Below, in pieces: positions 21,465 to 33,870 of a DNA stretch of 64,000 nt. Positions within the stretch are counted from its first letter, which is position 1. Every line of letters begins with the position of its first letter. This DNA is from Typha latifolia (taxonomy: Eukaryota > Streptophyta > Magnoliopsida > Poales > Typhaceae), in assembly GCA_019914945.1 (NCBI GenBank), contig CM034108.1, positions 8,682,280-8,746,279 on the forward strand, in the 5' to 3' direction. The position numbers and the translations under genes are program-made. A model generated the notes under the pieces. The model was not told where the DNA came from and searched no databases. It saw nothing but the letters and a program-made list of their open reading frames with translations.

Positions 21465-24367
21465 CATAGGCCACTATATAATCTAGCAGGACCCACATAG
21501 GCCACAACAAACCATCAAGATACAACTGAAACAACTAATATAAGAGTACGTCATGATTCGACCTATATTATACAAATCATCGTCTAATACAAAAGAGTAC
21601 AAACTCAATTTCTATATAAATTATTATCTATACCATCTTACATCTATAGCTCACCTCATCTTTGCTCTAAAATATCTCATAAGGATATCTTAAGTCGGTA
21701 TCACGTATTATAATATCTGTGGGGGTTAAAAAAAATAAATAAGAGAGTCATGAGCAAAAGACTCAGTGAATAGACCTTACCCCGAATCAGTGAAGCCAAA
21801 GAAAGAGTAAATCATGTACTAGATAATATGAATCAGAAAGAGCATCATGTCATGATTGAGTGTATGAATGTAACCTCAATAATATATAATTGAAATATAG
21901 ATAACATGTCATAATTGATAAAAAGTATATAATTCTCGATAATGAGTAAACAAATCTGCATATCATGCAATCATCATAACCATCTCTCAAATATGACGCA
22001 TGATGCATGCCGACCATGACCATACTATGATATCAAATGCAACCATATATGATGTATATTGATCACTCGATAATCAGATAACCAAATGATAATGAAATCA
22101 TATACATTTCTTAACATCACAATCATCATCGATATCTCAGTATAATATCATCATACTAGACCATTGTGCATAGTCACCATCCGGTACTCGGTCTCAACAT
22201 CATGTCCGAAGGCTCAAAGCATACTCCGCGACCCGCAAGAGTATCTCAAATATAATCATACCCGCTAGGGTATCGACATCCATCCAAACCAGGCACCCAC
22301 ATAATTGATAGAAACCTCATGAGGATAGCTCGCCACATATGCCCTAGCGAACGGCATGTATTCAATTGTCCGTGCGCACAAACTCAACTAACCTCGGACA
22401 TGGGCCACGAGATATCGCCTATCAGCGACCATAATCATCACTCCAGGCACCCCTAACCCTAGTGCCTACTCGGGTATCCTCATGCTTTTTATCAACTATC
22501 CTATCAATCATATTTCATGGTTTCCTTCTAAATGCCAGATCACATGCATATATCCAGTACAATAATGAGTCAATGCATAACAAGAATTTAGGTGGAATAG
22601 AAATCAAGAGAAAAATGATGCAATGTAGACTCCAACCATGTATCTAACACATGCATACTCCTGCTAGTCTATCACGCGCACACTCATACTAGAAGATCAT
22701 CTTCATATAAAATCATAACAGTAGAATCACCTCTAAATATATCACCAATATACTCATATCCAAGATCAGTCTAATTAAATGCATGATAAAATATGCTTGA
22801 CTGAAATCATCTCTATATAAAGTCATATAATTATGCTAGAGGCCAAAACATCCATGTAAATAATATATAATATATCCTAATGTTAGAAAGGCGTCTAGAG
22901 GATAAGACTACTCACAGTCTGATCAGGAGACACAAATCACGTATCTCTCATGTCCGTTAGTCAAACATTAACTCATCGTTAGGGTCCACAAGGTCTCATA
23001 TAAGGAGGTTTGAGATTTGAAAATATTTAAGTAGTATTATATTAGCCGTTTATCTATTAGAATTAACTTAATTAGAATATACAGGTTTATTAGATTTAGT
23101 ATCACTTCTCTTTATTTTTAATTACATAACTAGGTATATATTATAGATACGATTCAAATACTATAATTATATTATTATCATAAAATATTAGGTATAACAT
23201 AAGGAGAAGTGGTATGTTTCCTTTTATATGAGAGTATTTCTAAATATATATTATAAAATAAAATAAAAGGCTAAATAACTAAAAATATAGACAAGGTCTA
23301 ATTATAATTAATTTTATAATTCATACACTATGTTGATTAATTAGGGACAATGCAGTCTTTACTCGATAAAATAATAAATAAATAACTAAATAAGCTTAGT
23401 ATTTTATTTGTTGCAGAATAATCATATATAAAAAAAATAATAGAAATACTTAAATATATATATGATGTGGGTATTAGAATATAAATCTAATAATTATAAT
23501 TTTCAAATCTATCTATTAATCTAATAGACATATAAATAAATAAATAAATAAATATAAGTATTACGTATATTTATACCAAATTAATCATTACTTATAAAAA
23601 TTATCATTAATAAAATTATATTGAAGAATATATAATATTATTAAAATAGCTAATGTCTAAATAATCTATTTGCATTAATTAAGAAGAAAAATACCTAAAC
23701 AAATAACATAAATAAAATAAATAAATAATTAATTAATTAAATCTGCCATCAGTGCTCGGCCCAGCACTATGCAAAAAGATGGAGAAGGAGCTGACGAAGA
23801 AGGAGAAAAAGAAAGAAAAGAAGAAGAATGAGAAGAAGAAGAGAAGAGGAAGAGAAGAAAGAGAAAAGGTGGGCGGGGGGGGGGGGGGTTGCGGACCCGG
23901 GTTGGCGGGGAGGGCACTGGCCGCTGCTAGCCAGCCAGCAGCCGGCCTCTCGCCAACGGCTCAGCTTCGACGAGCCCGAGCTCTAGAGAGAGAGAGAGGA
24001 AGAAAAGGAAAGATAAGGGGAATGAGGGATCTCATTGGCGGCAGCGGCTTCGGGGAGGTGGCGACGAGCCGACGTCGGCAACGAGGAGAGGAAGGAGTGC
24101 GAGAGAGAGTAGAGAGAGAGTAGAGTGAGGGAGTGACCGAGAGAGTGATAGAGAGAGAGAGATTTAAAGAGAGAGAGGGAAGGCGGTGGAGGAAGGGTAG
24201 CGGCAGCACCGGGCCCGCTGCGGCTGCGGTAGTAGGCGCATGGCGCCCCACCATGCAAGCTTTGCATACTGTGGCCGACCACGTCATGCCCAAAATTAAT
24301 TAATTAATTAATTAATAATAATAATATTATTATTATTATATATTTTTTTTAAGGTTGGGTTGTTACA
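21465..24367 (+). mobile_element. A-family LTR, 5'-truncated
   Basis: This aligns with 640-3390 along its length (CATGATGCATGCCGACCATGACCA, TAGAAACCTCATGAGGATA, GTGCTCGGCCCAGCAC). It ends GGGTTGTTACA at 24367. About the first 150-170 bp of the LTR are absent. It includes a 14-G run (23875-23888) and GA tracts. It is non-coding; long apparent frames are purine-tract artefacts. Confidence 0.8.
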
Positions 24368-26268
24368 CTTACCGCTTACGTGAGGGTCACATAGGGATTT
24401 AGAAGTTCGACAAGATGCCATTAAAATAAGGAATCCAAATAAATTAAGCTAAAATAGAGAATAGCCTACATGCCACAGCAAATCCATCCATAATACACTA
24501 GAAAGAGGTAAACATCACCGATAAAAGGTACACGAACAAAGTATCTATAAAATGGGGGACATAGATCCCTAAATATAAGTTTAGAATAAAACATGAAATT
24601 AAAAGGCCTATTGCTCTACTAGCTAGTTGTTGCCAAGCCTCCTGTCAAGGTGTAAGTCAATCTGCATCCAATATCAACACGAAATGAGCCTAACGCTCAG
24701 CAAGTGGTACTATCCCTAATTATTCATCAGTAATAATATCGCACCCAACTCAAAATAAGATATAGGAAAGTGCACTATATAAGACAATATGCATCGTAAT
24801 ATGGAGTATACATGTCAATAACTGGCAAGCATGGTCCAACAGGATTACAGTTAATTATCCATTCTTTTTTGCATGGTATGCCTCCTAACATAGGCCCTCA
24901 AGAGAGGGTAGACCCTAGCGGTAAAAATTGTCTACCCATAACCTAGCAAACAGCATGATCGATCGTCCACCCCTACAAACTAAGTACCCCAATCGTAAGC
25001 CCACCATCGAGGTTGGTACCGCACATCGATATGACCCTCTAAGCTCGTAGCTCCACATCATCGCACCATAGTGTAGAAATCTCGTGAGCTATCACTCACA
25101 GATGCCTTTATCCTATGTCATTGGGTACCACGAAGTCTACATCATCCTACCCTTACTTTCTAGTTTAAATACCTTTAAGGGGTTGATTCTCATCGATCGA
25201 TAGCAATTGCCCATCATCTAGTGAAATGGCTACTTAATTATCTGGTATCCATAGACTAAGACCTCAAGCGTAGGCCCTACTATATATAATATAAAATATC
25301 CCCTACCCCTAACCATGGCTGGGGAGGTGTTGAGTACTGCTAAGACTTAGAATCATCTCGGGTTGTGCACATGTGCAAGTGTCATGACAAGGTAATTAAG
25401 TTTAGCATAACAGTCTAGTAAATAAGGTTACCTAAGCATGCGATATATCACATTAAATTAATAAGAAATCATGTGAAGCAACATAATAATTAGACAGGTT
25501 TTACTAAAATACAAAGATTAGCAAGTCATATATGCTCATGCTATCATTCATCACATTAAATAATAAATCAAGAGTGGATAAACCACTTGCCTAGATTTGC
25601 TAAAAAGTTTCTGGTGAAGAGTAGTCCCCACCTAATTATGGCTGGCCCTAGGCTAAGCACTAGTCACAAGGTGCTCTGTGATAGGATCACTAAGTTAGCA
25701 CCAAAATCTTAAAATGATTTACTAGGGACAGAAAATGGGGACAAATAGTATTAAATGTTGTGGATTAAGATAAAGGGGAAAGAAAACCCTATTCAATCCC
25801 TACCCTACCCCAAAATGTGTGACGCAAAGCCCAAGAAAGAAAAGGGCTCAAGGCAGCATGTCGGGCTAGGCCAAGCCTAGCCCCCAGCTAAGGCTTGGGC
25901 TCAGGCTGGCCAGGCTCGACCAGCAACCTAGCCCAGTGCTAGGGCTTGGGCTAGCAAGGCCCAACCTAGTTGGGCTCGGGCTGGCCAAGCATAGCCGAGC
26001 GCCTAAAGGCTGGCCGAGCCCAGCTAGAGGTGAGCGTGATGCACCCGGGCTGGATGTGCTCGAACTAGTCGAGCCTAGCCCGAGGCATGCCTGCAGCACT
26101 TGGGCTGGGCCAAGAGGGGACGTACCACCTCCTATTCCCCCTCCATACCACCACCCCCACCAAGAGAGGAAAAGAGAGGGAGAGGACCCAGGCCGGTAAC
26201 CAACCGTCGCCGCGTTGTCGAGGGAGGAGGGGCAGTGACGACGCGCAGCCTAAAGCGCCCCATCATCA
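24368..26268 (+). repeat. B-family long repeat (LTR-like)
   Basis: Non-coding, with 24470-24945 duplicated at 12344-12829. Its last 400 bp (25855-26110) are a degenerate array of short units such as GGGCTTGGGCTAGCC and GGCTCGGGCTGGCC. The layout (AT-rich body, then GC-rich arrays) parallels the A family, so it is probably another long LTR, but no TG...CA ends or target duplications could be fixed. Confidence 0.55.
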
Positions 26269-26798
26269 TGATACACTTAGTTAGGAACATTTCTTATTTT
26301 ATTAAGTGTTTATTTTTATTAAAATAAAATTCTTGTATGACGCGTTCGAACGTAGGACGGGTCACGTTCGAATGCCCTTGCGAACGCCTGCATCAGATTT
26401 GTAAATACAGAGAATGTATATCGTGCATTCGAATGCGGTCGGGCGAGTTCAAACGCTTGCATCGCGTCCGCACATATAGAGAACGTCTTTTGGTGCGTTC
26501 GAACGCGATCGGGCGCGTTCGAACGCGATCGACGGGAAAGTTTTAGAATTAGGGTTTCATATTATTTTAGGACTTGTTGGCTAGCCTCTATATATATGTG
26601 GATAGCAGCCAACTTCATTATGCTATTGGATTATTAATTTTTTGCCTCCTATCTTCTCTCTAGACTTCTCCCTCCTCCCTCTTCACCATCCTTCCACCTC
26701 TACAGTTGGTAAGGTTTCTCCTAACTTCTAATATCCCTCGACTGTCGAGCCACCCCTCGTTTTTGAGATCTCGACCACTTCGTTCCTTTCGTCTACTT
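26269..26798 (+). repeat. G1 LTR, first part (split by C1)
   Basis: It begins TGATACACTTAGTTAGG, carries palindrome modules (26338-26532) and TATA (CTATATATATGTGG, about 26588), and stops at CGTCTACTT. The LTR resumes at 40426 with TACTTCCCTTAATC after the C1 insertion. The repeated TACTT (26794-26798 and 40426-40430) is the target duplication of C1. Confidence 0.9.
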
Positions 26799-27595
26799 TG
26801 AAAAACCCCTAGACACAACTATGTACGGAAAAAAAACCACGGATCCAAACTCGGATCAAAACCAATCACTAGAATAGTAGTAGTTACAAGACTGACTCAC
26901 AAAACAACCCGTCGATCCAAACGACTTTGTTCTTCTCAGTCTCGCTCGCTAGAACCCACAATTCACTACTTCTCGTGATTGAAGTCCAACCTCAGTAACC
27001 CTCGAGATTGATCTTTCGTCTAGATAACCCTTAAGATGAAAGATTAACTTTTTAATGATGAGTGGAACCTTGTTAGTTGAAGAAGTCTCCTTCAATAATG
27101 CTTCTTCAACCACCCTAGAGATAGGGCATCACAATCCTTATATATGATCTCCAAGATAGAGCCAAATCCAAGTCTTATCTGTACTCATGAAAGTCCAATT
27201 TTATCAAACTTCGTTGGTGCGTTCGAACGCAGCCCGGGTGCGTTCGAACGGCATGACTTGATTTCAGGTGTGTTCAAACGGGCCCGAGTGCGTTTGAACG
27301 CGACAACTTGAATTCTTCAGGTTGCGTTCGAACGCGTTTGTGAACGCAGCTCTCGGTCTGTGTGAACGCAGTACCCACGTTCGAACGCGTTTGTGAACGC
27401 GGCTCTCTATCTGTGTGAACGTAGATTCCGCGTTCGAACGCGTTTGTGAACGCGATGTGAACTCAACGGTTTTTCTTTAATAATCTTGCAATTCTTCAAA
27501 CCAGAGATATTCTAGACTTGTGTAAATCTCATATACATGAAAAAAATACACTTAGAATATTTTGTACACAATTGCCAACAAATAAAAACCTAACA
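26799..27595 (-). repeat. C1 3' LTR
   Basis: On the minus strand it runs TGTTAGGTTTTTATTTG...GGGGTTTTTCA. Palindrome/53-bp repeat cluster at 27220-27460; TATA (CATATATAAGG on minus) at about 27136-27145. Relative to the 5' LTR it lacks about 108 bp at the U5 end (between TATGTA and CGGAAAA), a 20-bp segment near 27085, and one 106-bp repeat dimer. Confidence 0.85.
27324..27450. repeat. 53-bp tandem repeats in C1 3' LTR
   Basis: Three starts of GCGTTCGAACGCGTTTGTGA spaced about 53 bp apart. Spacers alternate between an AGTACCC type and an AGATTCC type, making a 106-bp dimer. The 5' LTR of the same element has five starts (40045-40284). Confidence 0.85.
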
Positions 27596-28030
27596 ATCTC
27601 CCCCTTTGACAATTTGTGACAAAACACCTAGGTTACAAGATATTACAAAGACTTCAAATTGAGCAATCAACAAGTCTAGAATATTTTGCACATCAATCCC
27701 TGCAAATAAACATATACCAATCCAAGATCAAGTGAAAATAACTTGAAATGAATAAACAATCCAAACACAAGTTATCAATGGAGCATAAGTTCAAAAGTAT
27801 TTAAGCAGACAAAGTTCACAATTACTCCAAGCAAAGTTATAAGCAAGGTTATAAAGACTCTAAAGACTCTAATAAACTCCCCCTATTCCCATACTCCCCC
27901 TACACACCTAGACACCTAGACACTCTCCCCTTTTTGACACAAATGCCAAAGACTAGGAACTCGGAGGAAACTGACGATTAAGAATCGTCAACACAGAGTC
28001 AAGTACAGTTCCCTGACGAGCTTGCTAAGC
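27596..28030 (-). promoter_or_regulatory. C1 polypurine tract and 3' spacer
   Basis: Immediately inside the 3' LTR the minus strand reads TCAAAGGGGGAGA (27596-27608), the polypurine tract that primes plus-strand DNA. A second purine-rich stretch, AAAAAGGGGAGAG, lies near 27920-27935. The spacer up to the extra ORF is AT-rich and has no frame of note. Confidence 0.75.
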
Positions 28031-29002
28031 TCATAAATCATTCACTGCCGAATGGAGATCCTGCACTTGAGTACTAAGCTGATCGAAATGGTCAGAGTAC
28101 TGTGGTAACTCCCCCTCAGTGTGAGATATGTCACCATCAGAGCTATCATCAGAACTGTCGAGGTGCGATGAACGACCAGCGGTGGAAGAGGATGGCTTGA
28201 GATGAGACGACTGCTCGTGAGCTTGACTCTGCTTTAGAGTAATCCGATCCAACAGTTTGTGCGAAGTAAGGGAAGGTTCTGAAGCATCCACACGCACCCC
28301 ACTCTAAGTACATAAATTTGTAATAAAGATGCCAAAGGGTAACCCCTTACGAGGTGCTTCTTTCTGTGCAGTTGTGAGAATCGAATCATAGATCACCGCA
28401 GTCAAATCAACAGAGACTCCAGATAACATTGCATGAAGAAGGAATGCACGATCCAGACTAATACTGGAATGTCGAGTCTTGGGGGTGACATTGTACAGAC
28501 AAAACAGGTGAAGCATGCGAGTCACTAATGTCAGCTTCGCATGCGGCATCATGTTTCCCTTCCAACGTTCCCCTTTGATCAGTACAGTGCCAGCATATTC
28601 ATCGACATCTGAAAGTGGAGCAAACATTGGATATTGGAACTCACCATTAGGAAGACGAAGTTCAGCGTGAATAACATCTGATTCCAGGTATACAGACACC
28701 CCACGAATAGTAGAACTTATACAGCGATCTAAAACCGTGGCATTACACAAAAATTCCCGAACAACTTCCACATAAGCAGTCCCGCTCATCTGACACACCG
28801 ATAACCATCCTCGCTCAGTAAATATCTGTTCTATCCCCAAAGAAGAAAAATCAGAAATGACCACGGGTCGTTCACAGATAATAGGACGGGTGCCAAAATT
28901 ATGTTTGTATCGCCCTACAGCCGTTGAAGTAGAAAACTTTGGAGCCGAAGATGGTGACGAAGGCGGCCTAGGTTTCTTGGAAACTGCAGCTTTTCTAAGC
29001 AT
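28031..29002 (-). pseudogene. C1 additional 3' ORF (aORF, putative plant transposon protein)
   Basis: The frame opens at MLRKAAVSKKPRPP (29002) and runs about 323 codons to 28031, with one TAG at 28302-28304. The central part holds an alpha-rich segment with RGWLSVCQM, VREFLCNA, RGVSVYLESD and MFAPLSDVDEY, resembling the 'putative plant transposon protein' domain found in extra ORFs of SIRE and Athila-type elements. A Ser/Asp-rich tail (HLDSSDDSSDGDISH) follows. No signal peptide or clear membrane segment is visible, so an envelope-like role is not supported. An upstream ATG (29026) is in frame but lies within a predicted intron. Confidence 0.65.
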
Positions 29003-29550
29003 TCTTGAGAAAGAAACAAGATGCAAGATTCAATACATGCCCAAAGCAAACAAAAAGATAGCAAGAAATAAAAAAATTCAAGAAACCATGAAGGCCCTAA
29101 ATGAAATCCATCATCCACTTGAAAATGCTAAGATATCACGTTCAATCACACAAGAAACATCAAGATAGTAACTTTAACATGATCAAAACTCGAAAACGCA
29201 TGAAATCAATCAAGATCAAGAGACTTAATTGAATAAAAAATAGGAAAATTGACGGATGATCATACCTCGCAAAAGTGAAGAAAAACTAAGAAATTCGGCC
29301 GAAAGATGCTAGATCCGGAGGAGAACGACCCTTTAAAAGGGTTTATCGTGAGAAATTTGATGAAAATACCAAGATCTTGAAGATTTGAGAGGGAGAAAAT
29401 GAAGGGTTTCTAGGGTTTGGAAGATGGAAGATGAAAACCCTTGGGTTCGGACGCAATATATAAAGAATCCTCGAGTGCGTTCGAACGCACCAGTCTGCGT
29501 GTTCGAATGCGCTAGTCACCGCATTCGAACTCAAAAATTTGCATTCGAAC
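29003..29550 (-). promoter_or_regulatory. Internal promoter-like module and intron ahead of C1 aORF
   Basis: Reading down the minus strand: four TTCGAA palindromes (29544-29549, 29524-29529, 29502-29507, 29480-29485), then CTTTATATATT (29455-29465), then a C/T-rich leader with AAACCCTAGAAACCC. A plausible intron has donor GCGAG|GTATGA at 29265 and acceptor TTTCTTTCTCAAG at 29004, two bases before the ATG at 29002. This mirrors the U3 layout of the LTRs. Function is inferred from order and spacing only. Confidence 0.5.
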
Positions 29551-30547
29551 GCCCTTTTTTTTTAAAGTAAAAAATATAAGAAAAAAATCAAAAAAATTCT
29601 TTTTCGAGATGCACCTCTAAAAATTCAAAATAGATTCAAGATATAGAATATGACAATCGAATGAAAAAAGTCATACACAGATCAATCAAATCATCAAAAG
29701 CATATTATAATCAATTCTAATGCATCACTCAAAATTAAATTAATCTTGATTGATCATAACAATATACATATGCAAGGTGAGCATAGATAACATAAAACAT
29801 TCTTCTTAAATAAACTTTCATATTTAAACAATGATACAACACAGTAGTCAAACTGACTTAGTATTTAAATTTGCACTTTTCGACTTATTCTCCATAACCG
29901 AACAAGAATTTTTCCTGTATTATTTCTTATACATAAACCGTATAGGTGCACTGATGGCTTTGACACATGAGTAGGTAGCCCTTTTCTTGTAGTACATATC
30001 AAACAATGTGCAAGAAGATATTCACAAACATCAAAAAATTTAATTTAATTTGCAAGCACTGTACTGAGTCAAACTGGACTATAAACAAGATGGCTTTCAC
30101 ACAAACTCATTGTAGCCCTTTTTATTGTTCTTTTATGAACACATTTGATAACTAAGCATGAGGTCAAACAGTGCAAATCAACGTCAATAGTGAGCTATTT
30201 AAAAAAAATTTCATGATGTCATGCTCACTCAAGAATATACACACGTTATGAGTGCATTAAATTTAGTTTAATTATCATAGAAGTCGAGAGAGTGAACAAA
30301 TTAGAAATGATACAATATACTGCAAGATGACAAAATTGACTATCATAACTCATAATTAAGAGAAAAATCATATTTATATGTCAAGAGTATATTATTGAAT
30401 ATAGGAGTGCATCAAAATTTTTTTTTTATGATAAAAACTCTTGACAAATCTGAAACTAAAACCAAAGAAAAGTTCAAAGTAAATAAAACCTAAAAAGAAA
30501 CGAAAAGAAATAATAAAAAAGAAACACGCAAACTAAACAAAAAAAAA
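29551..30547 (-). other. C1 non-coding spacer between RNase H and aORF module
   Basis: About 1 kb of AT-rich DNA without an open frame. An imperfect repeat of GATGGCTTTGACACATGAG...TAGCCCTTTT occurs at about 29955-29995 and 30090-30125. A spacer between pol and an extra ORF is usual in SIRE-type elements. Confidence 0.6.
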
Positions 30548-31130
30548 TCAACCCAAAGTACAAATCCCTAAAGAAGTACGAAGATACTCAAATCTCTGTA
30601 AATCCAAAGGTTTTGTAAATAGATCACCCAACTGTTTCTCCGTCTCAACATGTTCTAGTGCTATTATTTTGTCTTCAACTAACTCGCGTGTAAAATGATG
30701 TCGGATATCAATATGTTTTGTCCGCGAGTGTTGAACATGATTTTTCGATATATTAATAACACTCATGTTGTCACAATAAAGCACCATAGTATCTTGTTCA
30801 ATGCTGTAATCTTTGACTATCTATTTCATCCATAGTAACTGAGAACAACAACTTCCCGCTGCAATGTACTCGGCCTCCGCAGTAGATAAATATATCGAGT
30901 TTTGTTTCTTACTGTGCCAAGCAACCAGATTGTTTCCAATATAAAAACATCCACCTGAGTTACTTTTTCTATCATCACATGAACCTGCCCAATTAGAGTC
31001 CGTCTATTCAGATATGATAGCTCCCGAGTCATATGTAACCAGATACCTAAGTCAACCTTGTCACCGACATATTTTATGATACGTTTCACAGCAAACAAAT
31101 GTGTCTCCTTAGGTTCAGACTGAAACCTAG
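30548..31130 (-). pseudogene. C1 RNase H and end of pol
   Basis: Minus-strand frames read CARFQSEPKETHLFAVKRII, then the RNase H strand with LYCDNMSVINISKNHVQHSR and HIDIRHHFTRELVEDK, ending GDLFTKPLDLQRFEYLR, the usual copia C-terminus. A frameshift and a stop separate the two parts. About 80 residues upstream (between the RT thumb and CARFQ) are missing at the G2 LTR insertion. Confidence 0.85.
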
Positions 31131-31886
31131 CACACACACCGACAGGCGCATTCGATCGCGCGTTCGAACGCCTGCATCGCGTTCGCAAATCCAGAAGAGC
31201 GAACTCGGTGCGTTCGAACGCGGTCGGGCGAGTTCGAACGCGGTCGACGAAAATTGTGTTTTTAGGGTTAATTTGAGTTGTTGGTTAGCCTATAAAAGGA
31301 TGTGGTAGGCAACCAAATTGATTATTGATTATTGAGATTGAGTTTTGCCTTGCCTCCTTCGTCTTCTTCGCTCCCGTTCTCTCAATCCCCGGCGACGCCG
31401 CTTCTAACCTCCCTCGTCCGGCTAATCACCCTAATCCCTTAGGGGTGGCCCTCTTCTCCCCCTTCGTCCAATCTATCCAACACTTGCCCTAATCCTTCCA
31501 TCAACCACAACCCTTCCACCATACTTTTCACCGGTGCCACCACATTAACGCCGGTCCACCTTCAACCACCATTACCTAGGATCACGTGCCTCCGTCCACG
31601 GATCCAAAACAGACCATCTGACCTTTGTCCATAAATCGGATGATATCTCGAGATCGCCATATCCGATTCGCCTGCAACTAGATTTGTTGGAAATCTCTTT
31701 TCTGGGGCTACAACATATCAAAGTTTCACGTCGATCCGACGGCGGCATATTTCGGGATCTTATTTCAAAGTTCCGTGCCAGATCTAGTCCAGATCAAGAA
31801 TTGGAAGAGATCGACCCTTCACCAAAAAGGCGAGATCGTATCAAGCTGGTATTAGAGCTCCATAGCCAGAGGCGTGATCATACCAT
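31131..31886 (+). mobile_element. G2 LTR fragment inside C1 RT
   Basis: It matches the G2 LTR at 41739-42623 from the palindrome cluster onwards: palindromes 31145-31250, TATA (CCTATAAAAGG, about 31290), leader, and end ...GAGATCGTATCA. It then continues with AGCTGGTATTAGAGCTCC...GCGTGATCATACC, the extended LTR terminus that includes a primer-site copy. The start of the LTR is missing, and about 220-240 bp of C1 were lost at the site. Confidence 0.8.
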
Positions 31887-32958
31887 TGGTTTGAGCGATA
31901 AATATCCCTTTTTCCAATTGAGTAATTTGAAGTCCAAAAAAGAACTTTAACTCACCCATCATGCTCATCTCAAAATGACTATGCATAAGATCTGCAAACT
32001 CCTTAGCTAATGATTGACTCGTTGCCCCGAAGACAATGTCATCCACATATATTTGTGCGACAACTAAACTCTTGTTCGACCATCTAATGAACAATGTCTT
32101 GTCCACTCCCCCTCGAGTGAACCCCGCATCAACTAAAAAAGTGGTCAACTTCTCATACCAAGCTCTTCGAGCTTGTTTTAGCCCGTAAAGGGCCTTTTTC
32201 AGTTTAAACACATGAGAAAGAAATTTTTGATCTTCGAACCCTTTCGGTCATTCCACAAAAACATCTTCATTCAAAGTACCATTCAATAAAGCGCTTTTAA
32301 CATCCATTTGAAACAACTTAAATTTTAAGTGACAAGCAATAGCAAGCAGTATACGAATAGATTCAAAACTAGCAACAGGAGCAGATGTCTCATCAAAATC
32401 TATACCCTCAACCTGAGTATATCCCTGTGCTACGAGTTTAGCTTTATTTTGAACTATATTGCCATGTTCATCACTTTTATTCTTGTAAATCCATTTTGTT
32501 CCAATGACGTTCACATTCTTAGGTCTAGGAACTAAATACCAAACATCATTCGTAGAAAATTGCTCTAATTCCTCATGCATAGCAATGACCCAAGAATCGT
32601 CTAAAAATGCTTCATTCACATTTTTAGGTTCAAAAGAAGATGTATAACAAGTAAATGATACCTCAGTTTGGATTTGTCGTCTTGTCTTAATTGGTTCATT
32701 CACATCTTCGATCACTTGTGACAGTGGATGATTTGATTTCACTTTGGCAGATGGTTCCGGTACGTTGCAATCATATTTGTTCATTTCAACTTTGTCCTCG
32801 TCCTGATTCTCAATTTCCAGATCAAGCTCCTTTCCTATTTCTTCGTCATATGTATCTGGTCTTAGATAAACACGATTTATCACATGTACCGCTGTATTGA
32901 CCACCTCCGCCCAAAACCTTTGAGTAACCTTTTTAGTGTGAAGCATAACCCTAGCCAT
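31887..32958 (-). pseudogene. C1 reverse transcriptase
   Basis: Pieces read on minus: NEAFLDDSWVIAMHEELEQF, GTKWIYKNKSDEHG, FQMDVKSALLNGTLNEDVFV, KLKKALYGLKQARRAWYEKL and AQIYVDDIVFGAT with the YVDD catalytic motif intact. A frameshift lies near 32246 and the end of the thumb is cut by the G2 LTR at 31886. A deletion joins the integrase C-terminus to the linker near 32858 (NRVYLRP|DTYDEE). Confidence 0.9.
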
Positions 32959-33870
32959 TTCCTACACAACTTGGTTCTTTCTTTCAACAATCCCGTTTTG
33001 TTGTGGAGTTATAGGAGTAGAAAACTCATATTGAATACCAAGAGAATCGCAAAATATAGAAAAATTTTCATTTTCAAATTCTCTACCATGATTAGAACGA
33101 ATCCTAACTAGGGTGGTAGATTTTTCATTCTGCAATTTTAAGCATAGTGATTTAAAAACTTCAAAGGTTTCAGACTTCTCACGTAGAAAGGCAACCCAAG
33201 TATATCTGGAGTAATCATCGACCATTAAGAATATATAGCATTTACCTCCAAGACTTTTCGTTTTTGTTGGACCCATCAAGTCCATGTGAACTAATTGAAG
33301 CACACGGTCGGTGGTAGCTGCATTTACCTTCATGTGTGAGATCCGAATTTATTTTCCAATTTGAGACGAACTGCACACTCTTTTTGACATTTCTTTCATC
33401 TTAGGTATTCCTCTTATCACTTCTTGTTTCGACAGAGTAAATAATTCCTTCTGATTCATATGTCCAAGACGTTGATGCCAAAGATCTGCAATGTCGAAAG
33501 AGGCACTGTTATATTTTAGTTTATGTGACGTTCCAACAACATAGCAATTATCAGATGTTCTAGATCCATAACATATAACATTACCACCATGATCTAGAAT
33601 AGTACAATCATTTTTGGAGAATTTTACCTCATAATCTTCATCACAAAATTGACTGATACTCAGAAGATTTGCTTTCAAGCCCTTAACATAAAGAACATTT
33701 TCAAGAATAGGAACCCCGGAGAACTTACCTTTCCTTTACCTATTACCTTGGATGAATTACTATCACCGAATGTCACAACTCCCCCTTCATGGTTTTCAAG
33801 ATTAGAAAATAACGATGTCACCCGACATATGTCTTGAATAGCCACTGTCCAAATACCACAAATCAAAATT
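32959..33870 (-). pseudogene. C1 protease and integrase
   Basis: Protease motif WYLDSGYSRHMSG (about 33810-33860) keeps the DSG triad. The GAG-pre-integrase motif LWHQRLGHMNQKEL is at about 33480. The integrase core has VHMDLMGP (first Asp) and QQNGIVERKN (Glu), but the second catalytic Asp is Asn (RSNHGREFEN). Frames are broken at 33346 and 33676. The enzyme would be inactive even if translated. Confidence 0.9.

Noticed and set aside
23875..23888. Run of 14 G, possible quadruplex
   Set aside because: A single homopolymer in a repeat, not kept in the other A-family copies; may even be a sequencing artefact.
27324..27450. Regularly spaced 53-bp repeats as a CRISPR-like array
   Set aside because: Spacers are themselves repeated and the array lies in an LTR of a plant retrotransposon; no cas genes and wrong kind of genome.
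28031..29002. C1 extra ORF as a viral-type envelope gene
   Set aside because: No signal peptide, transmembrane segment or fusion-type motif is visible; the 'putative plant transposon protein' resemblance is better supported.
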